In this document: one piece after another, positions 1 through 10,987 of the stretch
Layout: every line of letters starts with the position of its first letter
How positions within the stretch are numbered: the first letter of the stretch is position 1
Assembly (NCBI RefSeq): GCF_043641665.1
Contig: NC_092186.1
Span: 22,421,501 to 22,485,500 of the forward strand
Length of the DNA stretch: 64,000 nucleotides
Direction of reading: 5' to 3'
Origin: Enoplosus armatus
Taxonomy: Eukaryota > Chordata > Actinopteri > Centrarchiformes > Enoplosidae
Translations under genes and position numbers: made by a program
Notes under the pieces: generated by a model
Databases searched by the model: none
Told to the model about the DNA's origin: nothing
Seen by the model: the letters and a program-made list of their open reading frames with translations, nothing else

Positions 1-2243
1 GGCACGTAAGGCCTTCTCCTCATCTTGGAATGTGTGGAAATATTTTTCAAATTAAAAGTTGTTTTTTTTTTGTTGTTTTTCATGAAAAAAAAAATGCTTT
101 GATTCTCAAAACTGACCTCATTACGGTTACCTTTGCTCTTGGGATTGATTTTTCTCTCGATGGTGTGAAGCTGTTCAGGCCCACTGCCCTCTCATTTTCC
201 CATTGTATTGTTATCCAAGCCACATACACAGAAGAGTTCAAGGGGGTGTGCCTCTCCTGCATTGTAATCGCAGTTAGTGAAAGAATTTAGACGATATTAG
301 ACAAGAAAAGTAGTAATGGGGGGGGGGGGGGGGGGGACTAATGAACAAATCTTAAAGGCCACATCATGCTTTACACTTACACTTAAAAGAAGAAAACGTT
401 GGCAGACCACAGAAGCATTCAATTTCTGCAGATTCATGTCCAATTGAAATACAATTTCTGACACATTTCAGCCAAACACCTTCCTCAGAGGATGAGTAGT
501 GTTTGACAGCAGGTTAATGTGTATATATATATATGTGTGTGTGTGTATATATCCATGCAGGTGCAGAGAGAGGCGCAAACTCTTGAATTGTGGGTAAGTT
601 ATTGTGTTACTTTTTGTGTTAGTTTCTCTGGAAGGCACACTGTGCCAGATATCACACCCTATTTACTGTCTGCCATCTTATCGAAGTGTCTGAATTCTGA
701 TTTGAAATGTATGCTCTACATAGTGCCCTCAAAAAGACTAGTGTCCACCGCATGTACACAACTGTCTGCTGACAATCCCGCAATGCAACGTGTCCCGTTT
801 AATAGACTTAACGGATAGATGCAAAATGACATCTGTTCAAATGCAGAAACAAGCCCGAAGGCCAAAAACTAAGGGGAAAATGTGACAGATCAAGAGTATA
901 AGATAAGGAAAAAAATAAAATAAGGAACAGTAAAGCGAGAGAGAAAAAATAAGATAATGATAGGGTAAAAAGATAACATGGCATCCATGACTTAACTCAA
1001 ATTTTTACAGTCAGAGGCTGCCAAACAGCATTCATTTTCATATTTTCTGTTGACGAAGCGAGCTGATAAAGTGGCACAACAAGGAAAATGGCATGCCATT
1101 TAATCACGTCCTCGAATCTTTACCGGATAATGCTTTCACCGCACCTCACCTCACACCAGTCAGTCATTAATAATTCTCCTCAGCCACATTAAAAAACAAA
1201 ACAAAACGCTTCCTCCACACTAACACTCAGGGGATGATGCCGATTAGATCCCCTCCGTTAACACGCATTCCAAATGGCTCCTCGCTAATGTTTCATATTG
1301 GGGGGGGGGGGGGGGTTAGCTGAAACCTTGTCATATTTGATTTGAACTCACACACCTTCCGTGGCGTGTGGGTGACACTGGAGTTTGAACAAACTCACAA
1401 ACTGGCCTTTTACTATTCCCGGCCCGAGGAGCTCAAAAGCCGCCTTGATGGTAACTCAGTCCGACGCTGTGACAGGAGCCGGGGGAACAAAGCTTGACAC
1501 CGCAAGCCCTCCCATCCTCCCGTAGTACATATTGCTCACTCGCCCTCGCACACATACACAAACACCACAGGGGACCTGTCACCCACCCACACTGAAATCA
1601 CTGAAATCTCCCCCCCTGCAGCCCCTCCAGTGTTTGGGTTATTACCTGTTTCCATTATGTCTTTCACGCAGGGCCAATAAAGCTTGAATCAGGCTATGAG
1701 ACGCGGGAAACCGAGAGCCGAACACCTCAACCTTTATTAAGCTGTCTGTTACTGAGAGAGGAGGCATGCGCGTACATAGACGGACAGGAATGGGAGAGCG
1801 TTAAAAACAAAATGATGACTTCCGAGAAAGGAGCAGACGGGACAGTGCGAGGGGGAGGAAGGCTGGAGGAGGAGGAGGAGGAAGGGAAAACCCAATGAAA
1901 GGGAAATGAAATGTGAGGGGACAAGTGGTGAGAAGGATTGCCACTGCAGCCTTGAAAGTATATTGGCGCGACCACAGCAACCACCCAACCATAAGTACTA
2001 TTTACAAGATGTGAGAGAGCTGTTATTTCTGCGTGATTCGTGACACCGCAGAGAGCAGGGGGAAGTCAAGTGTGCTCCAAGACAATGTGAAGAAATGCCA
2101 CTCCGCTTGTTTTTACCCACACTGCACTGTCACAAGGTCACTGGTCGTCTGGGTAGCTGTTGTTACTTTCTTTAAAGTTTCTTTCTCACAGCTCTTAAGC
2201 CCGCAGACACACACATGCACTCGTACACTCCTGTGCAGTGAAA

Positions 2244-2283
<40 letters not shown>

Positions 2284-4581
2284 AATTCAGACTTGACACA
2301 GTCCTGGTGTGTGAACCGAGAAAAAAAAAATGTCATCTGTCACCCCAAGAGAGAACATACGCAAGCAGAAAAACAAAAGTCACACTGTGCTCGGGCTGGC
2401 TACGTTTTCCTCACAGCCTGGACATATTCATTCATTCAGCGCTCTTCCGCTACATTCTGATGAGTTTGTTTGCTCCAGGCAAACATCTTCAACATGGAAC
2501 AAAACAGTAGTGCTTTGAAGGAAACACGGCGTGCAGTGGGACGAACAAATGGCTTGTGGGAAGTGGGAAGACTGCAATGCTCTGAAAGACTAGATATGCC
2601 CGACATTTGTAATCCCCAGTCACACAGTTCCCAGCGTAAGGAAAATCTTCAGTTCAAAATGTTGCCAGATTTCTAGATCTAACGCTGAATGTAATGTCTG
2701 TAAACCAGAGCGCATTTACAGGAAAGCAGAGTGAAAGAAAGGGGTGGATTATTTAATGTGATGTAATGATTCACCTCCTTGGGAATCATTTTCTTTTGGT
2801 TTCACGGTCTCTGCGGGCAAAAAAGCCGCACCCAGAACACATCCTGAGTCCCTGTTGTGACGGCTCTCTGGCCTCCTCTGCTCTTCTCTCTGCAGGGTCG
2901 TGTGGTTGGTTGGTCACAGCTCCCAGTCGCTATAAGAGCTGCCACCATGGTCCTCTCCGAGAGACTCTCTGATTTCCACTGACCGCTGACTTCACTGCCA
3001 TCCACATCTCACCTGCTCTGCATTTTCATTTATGTTTTTGCGGGGGGGGGGGGAGAAAATCAGCTAATTCAAGGCATTTTTGGTGTCTCGCTCTTCATTT
3101 TCCATTTCCCGGCCCCCACGAGCCGGTCGTGACATTGTCCAAACGAGCCATTCGAAATATCGAGCGAGAGGAAACACAACCTTGGCATTTTTAAGAGTAA
3201 GATATCATTTTGCCTAAAACCATAATTTTGGCGAGGGATTAATAAATATTTTAGTTGAGTTCTTGTCTGCTAGCAACAATTTAAAAACAAAAAAACAAAA
3301 AAACATTTTAATATTTCTGGAGTCCGGCTCTCATATTGAGTGGGTTTACCTTGTTGTAATATTCATTAACTTCTGAGAACATTTTTCATTTTCAGTTCAT
3401 TTCAGTTATATCGTGCCAAAGTTATCACAGGGCTTTATTATAGTTTAATTTACCCCCAGGCAAGTACTTTTCCTACCACTCTCCACAAAATGTTGGTCCT
3501 CCAGAGATGTTTTGTTAGGATTGCAACCCGATCAGAGTTACATGTCTCATCGGCTCCTCTGTGCCAGATTCATTTTTGACGCCGACATCTCTCCAATATG
3601 TGTTTTTATTTGTAAGATACATTCAAGTGAAGGGAACATATTCCGGAGCAGTCTGTTCAATACTAGCTTCAAAGCAAACCGGCGGGTCCATTCTTACTTA
3701 ACCTCTCACTTGCGGAGGTCGGTTTTCGATAAGATTCAGGGGTACCAAGTTATGGAATGGCTTTTCCCGCGCTCGGCCAAAAGCTGCTCCTCTATAAAAT
3801 GTTACAAATGATTTTTTTTAAAAATAAACAAAACATTCAACTGCTGTTTTGTGTTTGCCTTCTGTTTTGTTGTTCATGTTTCCATTTTTTGTTTTTTTCA
3901 CTCCTAGTGTCATGTATTACCACCAAAAACCAATATCCCCCAAACACGCACATATGCACGCACATTTTCTGCTTTTATGTTGATATTGCTATTGTTATTA
4001 CTGTTGTTCATTATTACAGAATTGTGTTATTACTTTTGGCATCACTTATATGTAGCCTTATTACATTCTGCATCTTGATTTTGTGTTCTTTGCAACTGTG
4101 AAACTTTCACCTTCTTTGGGTGGAGGCCTCAAACTTGGGTTTTCTGTCTGTTGTTTGTCATCTTTGTCAATGTGTGTATCTTGTTTTTGTAATCGTGCAA
4201 AAATAAATAAACTAAAAGAACTCAACCAAACTAGGGCACTTTTTTCATGCACAGAACATAACTTCACGACTTCACATGAAAGCGCTTTAGACTTCATAGG
4301 ATCAAAGAGGAAGGCAGCAAATGCCAAAACGCCTGCAGAATATTGTGTGTAACGTATATTCATATCACGAATGCAAGAATAACATCTATTTGAGAGTCTG
4401 TAAAAGACAGTGGAGGGGAGGAACTGCGCCACGGGGACATGGAGTATTAACAATTGCAATAAAAGTCAACATCAGTCCACATTCAGTGTTAGAACATCAG
4501 TTAAAGGCTCGTCTCCGCCGCTGTATTAGCATCCAGCCGAGACGTCTGTATGATACACTGTGTGTGTGTGTGTGTGTGTGT

Positions 4582-4616
<35 letters not shown>

Positions 4617-4619
4617 CTC
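1..4619. other. Intergenic DNA, no gene recognised
   Basis: No open frame in this stretch has splice sites, family motifs or a composition that supports a gene. It holds homopolymer G runs (318-336, 1300-1315, about 3041-3052), a mixed TA/TG tract (519-553), a (TG)n at 2246-2281 and a longer interrupted (TG)n at 4559-4614 that abuts the cfap144 promoter. Around 1670-1690 a short AATAAAGCTTGAATC-type sequence resembles the 3' tail of fish LINE/SINE elements, but no body is recognisable. Confidence 0.6.
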
Positions 4620-4819
4620 CTCCGGCGGGACCAAACGTGAGCGCGCTGCGCCGCCGCGTGTCCGAGTCACGCCACTGCAGCGCGAGGCGGTGTTTACTGT
4701 CGCTAGGTAACGCGCATTAAAAAAAACAAAAACAAACAAACATTGGTAGGACACTAACGACGTCGAGAGCCCCTTTATTTCTCCAGTCTCAGGTTTGTTT
4801 TTTGGCTTTTCTTGTCAAA
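4620..4819 (+). promoter_or_regulatory. cfap144: CpG-rich promoter region of cfap144
   Basis: The 200 bases before the cfap144 start codon are clearly richer in CpG than the surroundings (4625-4715), directly after a (TG)n tract. The region carries an X-box (separate entry) about 110 bases upstream of the ATG. No convincing TATA box is seen, as is usual for a CpG promoter. The exact transcription start cannot be read from sequence. Confidence 0.6.
4699..4711 (+). promoter_or_regulatory. RFX X-box upstream of cfap144
   Basis: GTCGCTAGGTAAC fits the RFX X-box, two imperfect inverted half-sites of the form GTNRCY / RGYAAC separated by one base. RFX2/3 factors, often with FOXJ1, switch on motile-cilia genes through such sites placed within a few hundred bases of the start. 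Its position 109 bases before the ATG of a ciliary gene makes it likely functional. The assignment is by motif only. Confidence 0.65.
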
Positions 4820-6443
4820 ATGGCAGGAAAGGAGAAGCCGGATCTGGTCCATCAAAACGCGATTCACGTCGAGACGATCCGCAAAGAGCAAAGGCACCAG
4901 AACCTCCACACGGAGTTCAGCATCAACCCGCACAGGAAATGTAAGCAAAGACGGCGTTACCAGTGATCCAAGTGTGAACAAAGTGGTACCAGTGTAGAGA
5001 CAACTGGGAGCCCCCAGTCTGCAGATGACACGAGACAAGAGTGACGTGACATAAGAAGCACAGATGTGAATCTTGTTTATTGGATTGGGTCTCCTCCTGT
5101 GTTTTTATTCACGCTGCTGGCTGTCTTGGCCAGGTGTCCCTCGAAAGTCAACGCATTCTTAATCTCAGTGGGACATTCCTGGCTAAATAAAGGGTCAATT
5201 AAAAATAAATACATAAATAAATAAATCATCTCATTGAAAAACAACAGCATGGGGCACTGCTGTATCTGTTGTCACATCAGAATCAGAATCTGCTGTATTA
5301 TTAAGTATGTGTACACAAACAAATATGTATAGATTGCTGCATTGTATTGCCTTTTTCCTGACGTGTGTGTGTGTGTGTGTGTGCGTGTGTGTCCACTGTC
5401 TATTAGTGCATGTCCTGCCAGACAAACCCATGTCTCGGAAACCAACAGAAGTGGTTGCAGAAAACTGTAAGTTTGCATCGATTCCGCTGAAACGCCTCTT
5501 CTGTTCTGCATAAGTAACAGTTGAATGCACTTCAACATCGTATTACTCCAGACCCCCCCCCCCCCGTGATCCCAACCAGCATGAAGCAGCTGGAGACGAT
5601 GAACGTTTGAGAGCATCCGTGTTACTGATCATACGAACGTGCTTTCTCCTCTCCAGCGGACTTCATCGAGGACTTCATCGAGGCCTTCCACAAGGCCCGC
5701 CAGGAGCCCACCAAGAAACACACGACGCCACAGACTGAGAGTCAGGAGATAGGATGGGTGTCGACTCCACTGGTGAGGAAAGCACAATTTAGTAGCACAA
5801 GTTGTAAGCACAGCCCTCTGTCCCTGAATTGTGGTGCATTTACTGCTTGAGCTCATTAAGAAGAAGGAATGAATCATATTAGAAGATGTTCAAGTTTCTA
5901 GATGTAGAAGACTGTTTATATTTTCAAATTAACTTCATATTGTTAAGGGTTTTCTTTGACATGTGACAGCCTTATGCACAGTAACTCATTTTGGTACCAA
6001 CAATACATCCCAGTAAAAAGCTTTGACAGCAGGTCTGTAACTATGGTAGCTTTAAGCACCAAACCTGATACAGCATTTAACTGTAATAAAGCCGTCAAAA
6101 TTGGATTTATAGAAATCTGCATACAGAGAGTAGCAGTACTTCTATTGGCTTTTGATTCAAATTTAAAATCAGTTATTTCCAGAGTTTTGAATATTGCAAA
6201 AATGTTTTTATTTCTGCAATCAAACCCAAAAGGAACCACAGAAGCGTGAACATGTGTTTTCTGGTCTGATGCAATGGTCACTTGAATCCGACTTTATCGC
6301 CAGTTCTTACTCAAATGCTAATTCTGCCCGTTATTTTTGCCCCCCAGATCCCATCAAACCGCAGCGACAAGAGATTACATTTCCACCGATTCAGCACAGA
6401 TGTCACCATACACAAAGAATCGGCCCTGCGTTCATCAAATTAG
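4820..6443 (+). CDS. cfap144: Cilia- and flagella-associated protein 144 (FAM183A), 4 exons
   Basis: Coding exons join in frame: 4820-4940, 5407-5466, 5657-5772, 6348-6443 (TAG at 6441-6443), all with GT-AG introns, giving 130 aa against about 134 in human. Exon 1 reads MAGKEKPDLVHQNAIHVET and then HTEFSINPHRK, matching the family's HTEYSINP block. Exon 2 supplies DKPMS; exon 3 contains the diagnostic TESQEIGW; exon 4 begins IPSNRSDKRLHFHRF and ends ALRSSN. The family is a small helical protein without membrane segments. It is known as an axonemal doublet-microtubule inner protein (Chlamydomonas FAP144), so the product should act in motile cilia and sperm flagella. The ATG has a good context (A at -3, G at +4). 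An upstream X-box suggests RFX control. The gene faces ebna1bp2 tail-to-tail, the same neighbour as in human. The least conserved part is exon 2. Confidence 0.94.
5200..5330 (+). repeat. AT-rich run and LINE/SINE-type 3' tail in cfap144 intron 1
   Basis: A short (AAATAAAT)n-like tract (5200-5226) precedes a segment at about 5278-5325 that reads like the AGAATCAGAATC...AAGTATGTGTACACAAAC tail found at the end of many fish retroposon copies. Only the tail is recognisable, so the family is not named. Confidence 0.45.
5363..5392 (+). repeat. (TG)n microsatellite beside a cfap144 splice acceptor
   Basis: About 15 TG units with one CG interruption. The tract ends 14 bases before the AG of the exon 2 acceptor (5405-5406), in the place where a polypyrimidine tract is normally found. 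Confidence 0.9.
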
Positions 6444-6496
6444 ACCGAAGCCCAAAGAATGTTGGTCTACAAAAAAAGTGAGCGCCTGTGTTCAGA

Positions 6497-6502
6497 TTTA
6501 TT
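6497..6502 (-). terminator. Candidate poly(A) signal for ebna1bp2
   Basis: AATAAA on the minus strand, about 790 bases beyond the ebna1bp2 stop codon. It is the only perfect hexamer on this strand that I noticed between the two genes. If used, the ebna1bp2 3' UTR would reach nearly to the cfap144 stop codon. AGTAAA-type variants nearer the stop are possible alternatives. Confidence 0.35.
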
Positions 6503-6771
6503 TGTTTGTCATATAAAAACATGTCACCGGCAGAAGCTGCCCTTTTGCAATCCCATCTTGGTAAGCTAAGTGGGGGGGGGGGGGGGAGACAAAACAAAAC
6601 AAAACGCTGCAGGGTTTGCACAGGTCTATACAAAGCACACGTGTACATCACATACTTATCATATTAATGAGTGGGGAAAAGGGCAAAACTAACAGCTGCT
6701 CAATATTACAAAATGTCATGTCACATGGGAGAGAATCAAGTCATGTCAAGGAGCCCAGTTTGAGAAAAAAT

Positions 6772-6777
6772 AATAAA
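6772..6777 (+). terminator. Candidate poly(A) signal for cfap144
   Basis: AATAAA about 330 bases after the cfap144 stop codon; a second AATAAA lies at 6923-6928. The interval 6444-7287 between the two convergent genes otherwise holds a G run (6571-6587) and a (CT)n tract near 7054-7074, and no coding sequence. Confidence 0.45.
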
Positions 6778-7287
6778 ACACACCGAACTCTGAAGAGCAC
6801 GCCGTGTAAATAAGACGACAAGGAGTTTGGTGTAGATGTTGAGGTGTTGTCACAGGAAGTTGCTTTAAAACGTATCAAATAGGTATATAGAGAGGCGATT
6901 ATGTCAAGAGAACATAAAAACTAATAAAGAAGAACAGACATTCAAATCCGCTTTGTGGCTCCGTGTAGTCCACTCTTGGGTTTACCATTTCTGCAAAGGG
7001 AGACATTTTCTTCACCAGTCCTTCATACGGCTTCCTTAGCAATACAGCAGGACGTCTCTCTCTCTCTCTCTCTCTTTCTTTGTGGCTTCAAGGGACCTCC
7101 ATATCAATCCAGACACATTTACTGAAGGCCTGTTGTACAAAAAGTGTGGAAGAAAAGCCCCCATTCTCCTAAATGTCTCCTGGTGTAGATGGAGGAGAGA
7201 CACTGGGGAGCAGGTGTGGGAAAACCTTCCTGCCTAGAAGCCAGGTCCGAGTCCAGCCCTGTTGACCGGCCCCTCTTGTGACACTTT

Positions 7288-10200
7288 TTACGAGCGAGAC
7301 TTCATCTTCCTGCGTACAGACTTGCCCGGGCGTTTCTGAAAAGCAAGGTGGGAAAATGATGGAGCTTCTCGACAGTAAAGGGCTCGCTGTTTTGCTGGTA
7401 ACTTCATCATTTCCTTTGGCAAACGGTCTACATTTATTAAATCAGTCAGCAGTGTTTTATGCGCGTGTGACTCACATTTTGTCCTCCTTTGCCCTTCTTC
7501 CCTCCTTTGGCGCCCTTTGCATGAGCCACTTTGGCGCGGAAACTGGAAACATCATTGAAGCTCTCCTTGGTGTTCCACTTCTTTCCACTTTTCTTGCCTC
7601 CAAAGCCAAACTTCTGGTCCTTGTATTTTCTCTTGGCATTGGAGCTGTCAAAATAACAGTAAAATATTTAGCTTTAGCAAACGGTGACATTTATGAGTGC
7701 AAAGTGCACAGCTGCAAGTCAACACCTTACCCATTCTTGTTCATCGCCTTCTTGGGACCCTGAGCAGAGTCTTTACCCGCCTTCTTGTCTCCTTCCAAGA
7801 AATCCAGTTTGTCGGTCATTCCTAGGTGTGGGAACGGTCAGAAAACGTCAATCTCAATTTGAAAACAATCTCACACCATTCATGGTTTTTGGGGAACAGA
7901 GGGTAAAGAGCAAGTTCCGGTAACAACCATCAACATTTTACAGCAATGTACAATGGTGTACAATAAATTACACTGTAAGACATTTTCCACCTTTGTGTGT
8001 GCAGGGAAAGTTATAAAAAAATAAATAAATACCTTTCTGGTATTTCTTTACAGCAGACATCATAGCCTTCTTCTCTTTCTGTCTCTTCTGGATCACTTCT
8101 ATTTGGACCTGGCGCACATTCAAAGTTCATGTTAATACTTCACACCAACTATATATACTATTAGCCTCTGACAGCCAAAGGGTGACCTCAAGTTCACACA
8201 AATGGGCAACTACATCATACATGTTAAAAGGGTATTCTTAAGAAGGGAACCCATAACAACACGTGGTCTTAGGTGATGTAAAGAAGACAAACATTGTTTC
8301 CATTCTACTCCATATTTTCTGCGTCTTAAAAAGGAATCCAATAAGCCTTCTAGTAACCGTACAGAAACAGGCACCGACCTTTTTGCCAAACTTCCGTTGC
8401 TCGCGCAGTTTCTTGGCCTTCTCCGACTTCTCCAGTATCATCTGCTTTGAGATCAGCTTTTTCCTGATCTGGACAGAGGAAAAGAAAACATTTTTGCTTG
8501 TGCCAATATTTGAATTCATGTCTGGCGGGAAGAAAGAGCGACTGAGTTCCTGAACCAATTTGTGTGTGTGTGTGTGTGTGTGATGAAATGGCAGCTACCC
8601 AACCAGATTAGACATTAATTAAGGTAAAGAAGACTACATCATCCAAAATAATATTTGCAATAATGTTAGAACATATATATACTAGAGGTGTTATGGTACA
8701 TGTCAGATGTCAATCTATTCAGTACACCAGTCTCAATTTAAGATACACAAATGAAGAAGAAATAGTTGGGGTTTTTTTTTTTAACCAGCTGTAGGTCTTT
8801 CACCAAGGCTCTTCCAGGTTTTGCTGTGTCGTCTTGTAAGAGACAAGCTCCTTGTAACGAGGAAATGGCTCACCTTCTGCATGTGCTGGTCTGACTTGGC
8901 CATCTCTGCAAAGTAATCGTCAGGCCTCTTGGTGGCTATGCCATGCTTTTTTAAGAGGGGCAGCGCCTCTAGGACTGAAGCTTGAGCTTGACGGTAGCTG
9001 TAAGTTAACAAACGCAGAACATTAAAAAGGACCCTTAGGTACACTCACACGATGTTTTTTCAGAGTGAAAACGGATCGAACAGTGCAAGCTGACCCTGTG
9101 ATATTACAGTAGATGCGATGTATGTTCAGCCAAAATCAAGTGTTTCTCTGCGCTGACAGAAACCAAAATAAATGTGTGACAGTGTTTTGTATGTTTGTCT
9201 TCCACAACATGAATTGATTGAACTAAATCATCTACTGGCAGTCATTTAAATATGTTTTGGGAGATGCTGACAACAATTCTAGTGACATTCAAAAGCTGTT
9301 ACATGCTTGAGGAAAGAACGTTCAATCTAACTTTTAAGCCAACATGGAATACGATCAATAGCTCCCAAACAGCTACTCAGTGGACCTTGAAGTGAGATTG
9401 TTTGATCAAAAAGAGTTGGTTAACATAACACTTTCAACAAACTACACATCGAGTTACGGGGCACTCACAAGAACATCTCCCTCTGGAAGTCATCGTCCGC
9501 GTTGACGTTTCCATTGGTCGGATTTGGAACTTTCCCTTCAACTTTGGAAAGAACGTCTTCGGCCGGCGGGTTGGTCAGGTCCAACCTCTCCACCCAGGGA
9601 AGGTCTTTACGGAAGTCAGCAAGGCACTGTTTCAAACCCTCCTGCAATCACAACACACACACGGGAGACAGCATCTCATCAAATGTCCAAGTATGTTTAC
9701 ACTATTGGTGTAACAGATGTGAGATTTATTCTACTATTACTTTTTGCAGTTTTACAGGAGCATCTCAAATATCCTTTTTTAGATTATATTAACCGTGTTT
9801 TCTTTCCTACATGCCATAAATAGCCACTCACAGAAATGGACACATAGCTGGACAAGAATGCTGACATTTCAGGTTTGTCATGACGAATTCACTCACCGTA
9901 TTGTTGACTAACTTTTTGGGTCTATCCACCAGAACGTTCATCCCTGGTTTCAACAACCCCTTTGCGAAGGCTTCTTGAAGCTAAAGGAAACAAAATATTG
10001 GTTAGGTGTATTCTCTTACATGTCTTGTGGTGCAACCAAACACACTGTCCACTAATGTACCCCTAAGGCTCCTTCCAACCGTTGTCTCCTCAAATAACGT
10101 TATGTTACTGTAAACAAGTGCAATTCTGTATCAACTACAACAGCCTTTTCTGAGTCTGGCACAGCAGTTTTGCGGTTGTTCGCTTTGGCTAGCCAACGTT

Positions 10201-10308
10201 AGCCAGTGTTAGCATGACAACAGTTCAGGTCACCTCATCGTCTGATAATTCGCTGTTTTCCTCCTCTGACTCCTGCCCGAGCTGCGCCTCCTCCTCTGCG
10301 GACTCCAT
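7288..10308 (-). CDS. ebna1bp2: EBNA1-binding protein 2 / rRNA-processing protein EBP2, 9 exons
   Basis: Minus-strand coding exons are 10308-10234, 9980-9897, 9641-9469, 8997-8874, 8468-8379, 8108-8033, 7821-7731, 7644-7476 and 7335-7288; phases agree at every junction and give 309 aa (human about 306). The N-terminus (MESAEEEAQLGQESEEENSE) is acidic. The conserved core includes GLLKPGMNV, LKQCLADF, WVERLD, DDDFQREM, YRQAQASVLEALPLL, TKRPDDYFAEMAKSD and KLDFLEGD. A lysine/arginine-rich helical stretch follows (exons 5-6), then KFGFGGKK, FNDVSSFRAK and a basic tail ending KMKSRS. EBP2 is an essential nucleolar factor of early pre-60S particles, needed for 27S pre-rRNA processing and 60S export. 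The start ATG has a good context (A at -3, G at +4). The E-box and ETS-like site upstream fit a growth-regulated ribosome-biogenesis gene. No residue loss or frameshift was found. Confidence 0.97.
8561..8582 (+). repeat. (TG)n microsatellite in an ebna1bp2 intron
   Basis: About 11 TG units in the intron between exons 4 and 5, 93 bases from the nearer (exon 5) acceptor. Confidence 0.85.
9352..9400 (+). repeat. Copy of the AGCTCC...AGTGGACC dispersed repeat
   Basis: The stretch aligns by eye with copies at 18262-18294, 18470-18530, 19196-19255 and 29216-29300. They share a core of the type AGCTCCAGAACAGCTACT followed by AAGTGGACCTTG. This copy is diverged and lies in the ebna1bp2 intron between exons 3 and 4. 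Confidence 0.5.
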
Positions 10309-10480
10309 AGTCGCGCTATCCACAATCATAAGATGAGAAAAAAGTGATCGAGCGGCCTCCAAACGTGAAGAAACACCTCTGTGTGTGGCTGCGGACGCTG
10401 CTGCTCACATGTACGGAGCGTTTCACGTGGGGCGGAAGTGACGACGAGTGACGGCGTTGAACGTTCTACCAACACTGTCC
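10309..10480 (-). promoter_or_regulatory. ebna1bp2: ebna1bp2 promoter with E-box and ETS-like site
   Basis: The CpG-containing region before the ATG has a perfect canonical E-box CACGTG at 10424-10429, about 116 bases upstream of the start codon. A GCGGAAGTG ETS/GABPA-like core follows at 10432-10440, with CRE-like TGACG sequences at 10439-10453. MYC/MAX and ETS control is well known for ribosome-biogenesis genes; its use here is inferred from motif and position. Confidence 0.6.
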
Positions 10481-10922
10481 GCCGGCGGAAAGGATGTGTA
10501 AGATCAAAGGTTCCTATAGGAAAAAAGAAATAAATCTGATACAAGCAAATATGGTGGTGTTAATAGTTTATTATATTCTCTAATACCTTGACAAGTAGGC
10601 GACCATATTGTGAGTACATAGTTCTTGCAATTTACCATCGTATTCCGTTTTATTTGATTGAAATGCCCATTTTACTCCTCGACATAAATGTATTCTATTT
10701 TTGCCATTCTTGAAAAACGGCAGACTTGAAGTAGGCTATTAAACATAACCGAGACTACATCCCGAAAACTCATGTAAAATATAAATGAGTGAAAATAACT
10801 TTACTTCGAGTATGAGTATGTAATGCCAAAGGATTCCTCTTGGAGGTGCTGTCGTGCACCTGAGCAGATTGTATTGATAGATAGTTGTTATCCACAGATA
10901 TGCGTAATATCTAATAATATGT

Positions 10923-10987
10923 AATTAAGCTCAACATTCATGCCAATAAAGATTATTTGAGATAGATAGATAGATAGATAGATAGAT
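10923..10987 (+). repeat. Retroposon-like tail followed by (GATA)n
   Basis: A GCCAATAAAGATTATTTGA-type sequence, typical of the 3' end of fish LINE/SINE copies, runs directly into about 6.5 GATA units (10961-10987). Simple repeats are commonly seeded at such tails. No element body is recognised upstream. Confidence 0.5.

Noticed and set aside
8632..8710. C/D-box-like words in an ebna1bp2 intron (snoRNA idea)
   Set aside because: The C-like and D-like boxes are in the wrong order on the transcribed strand and the terminal stem is absent.
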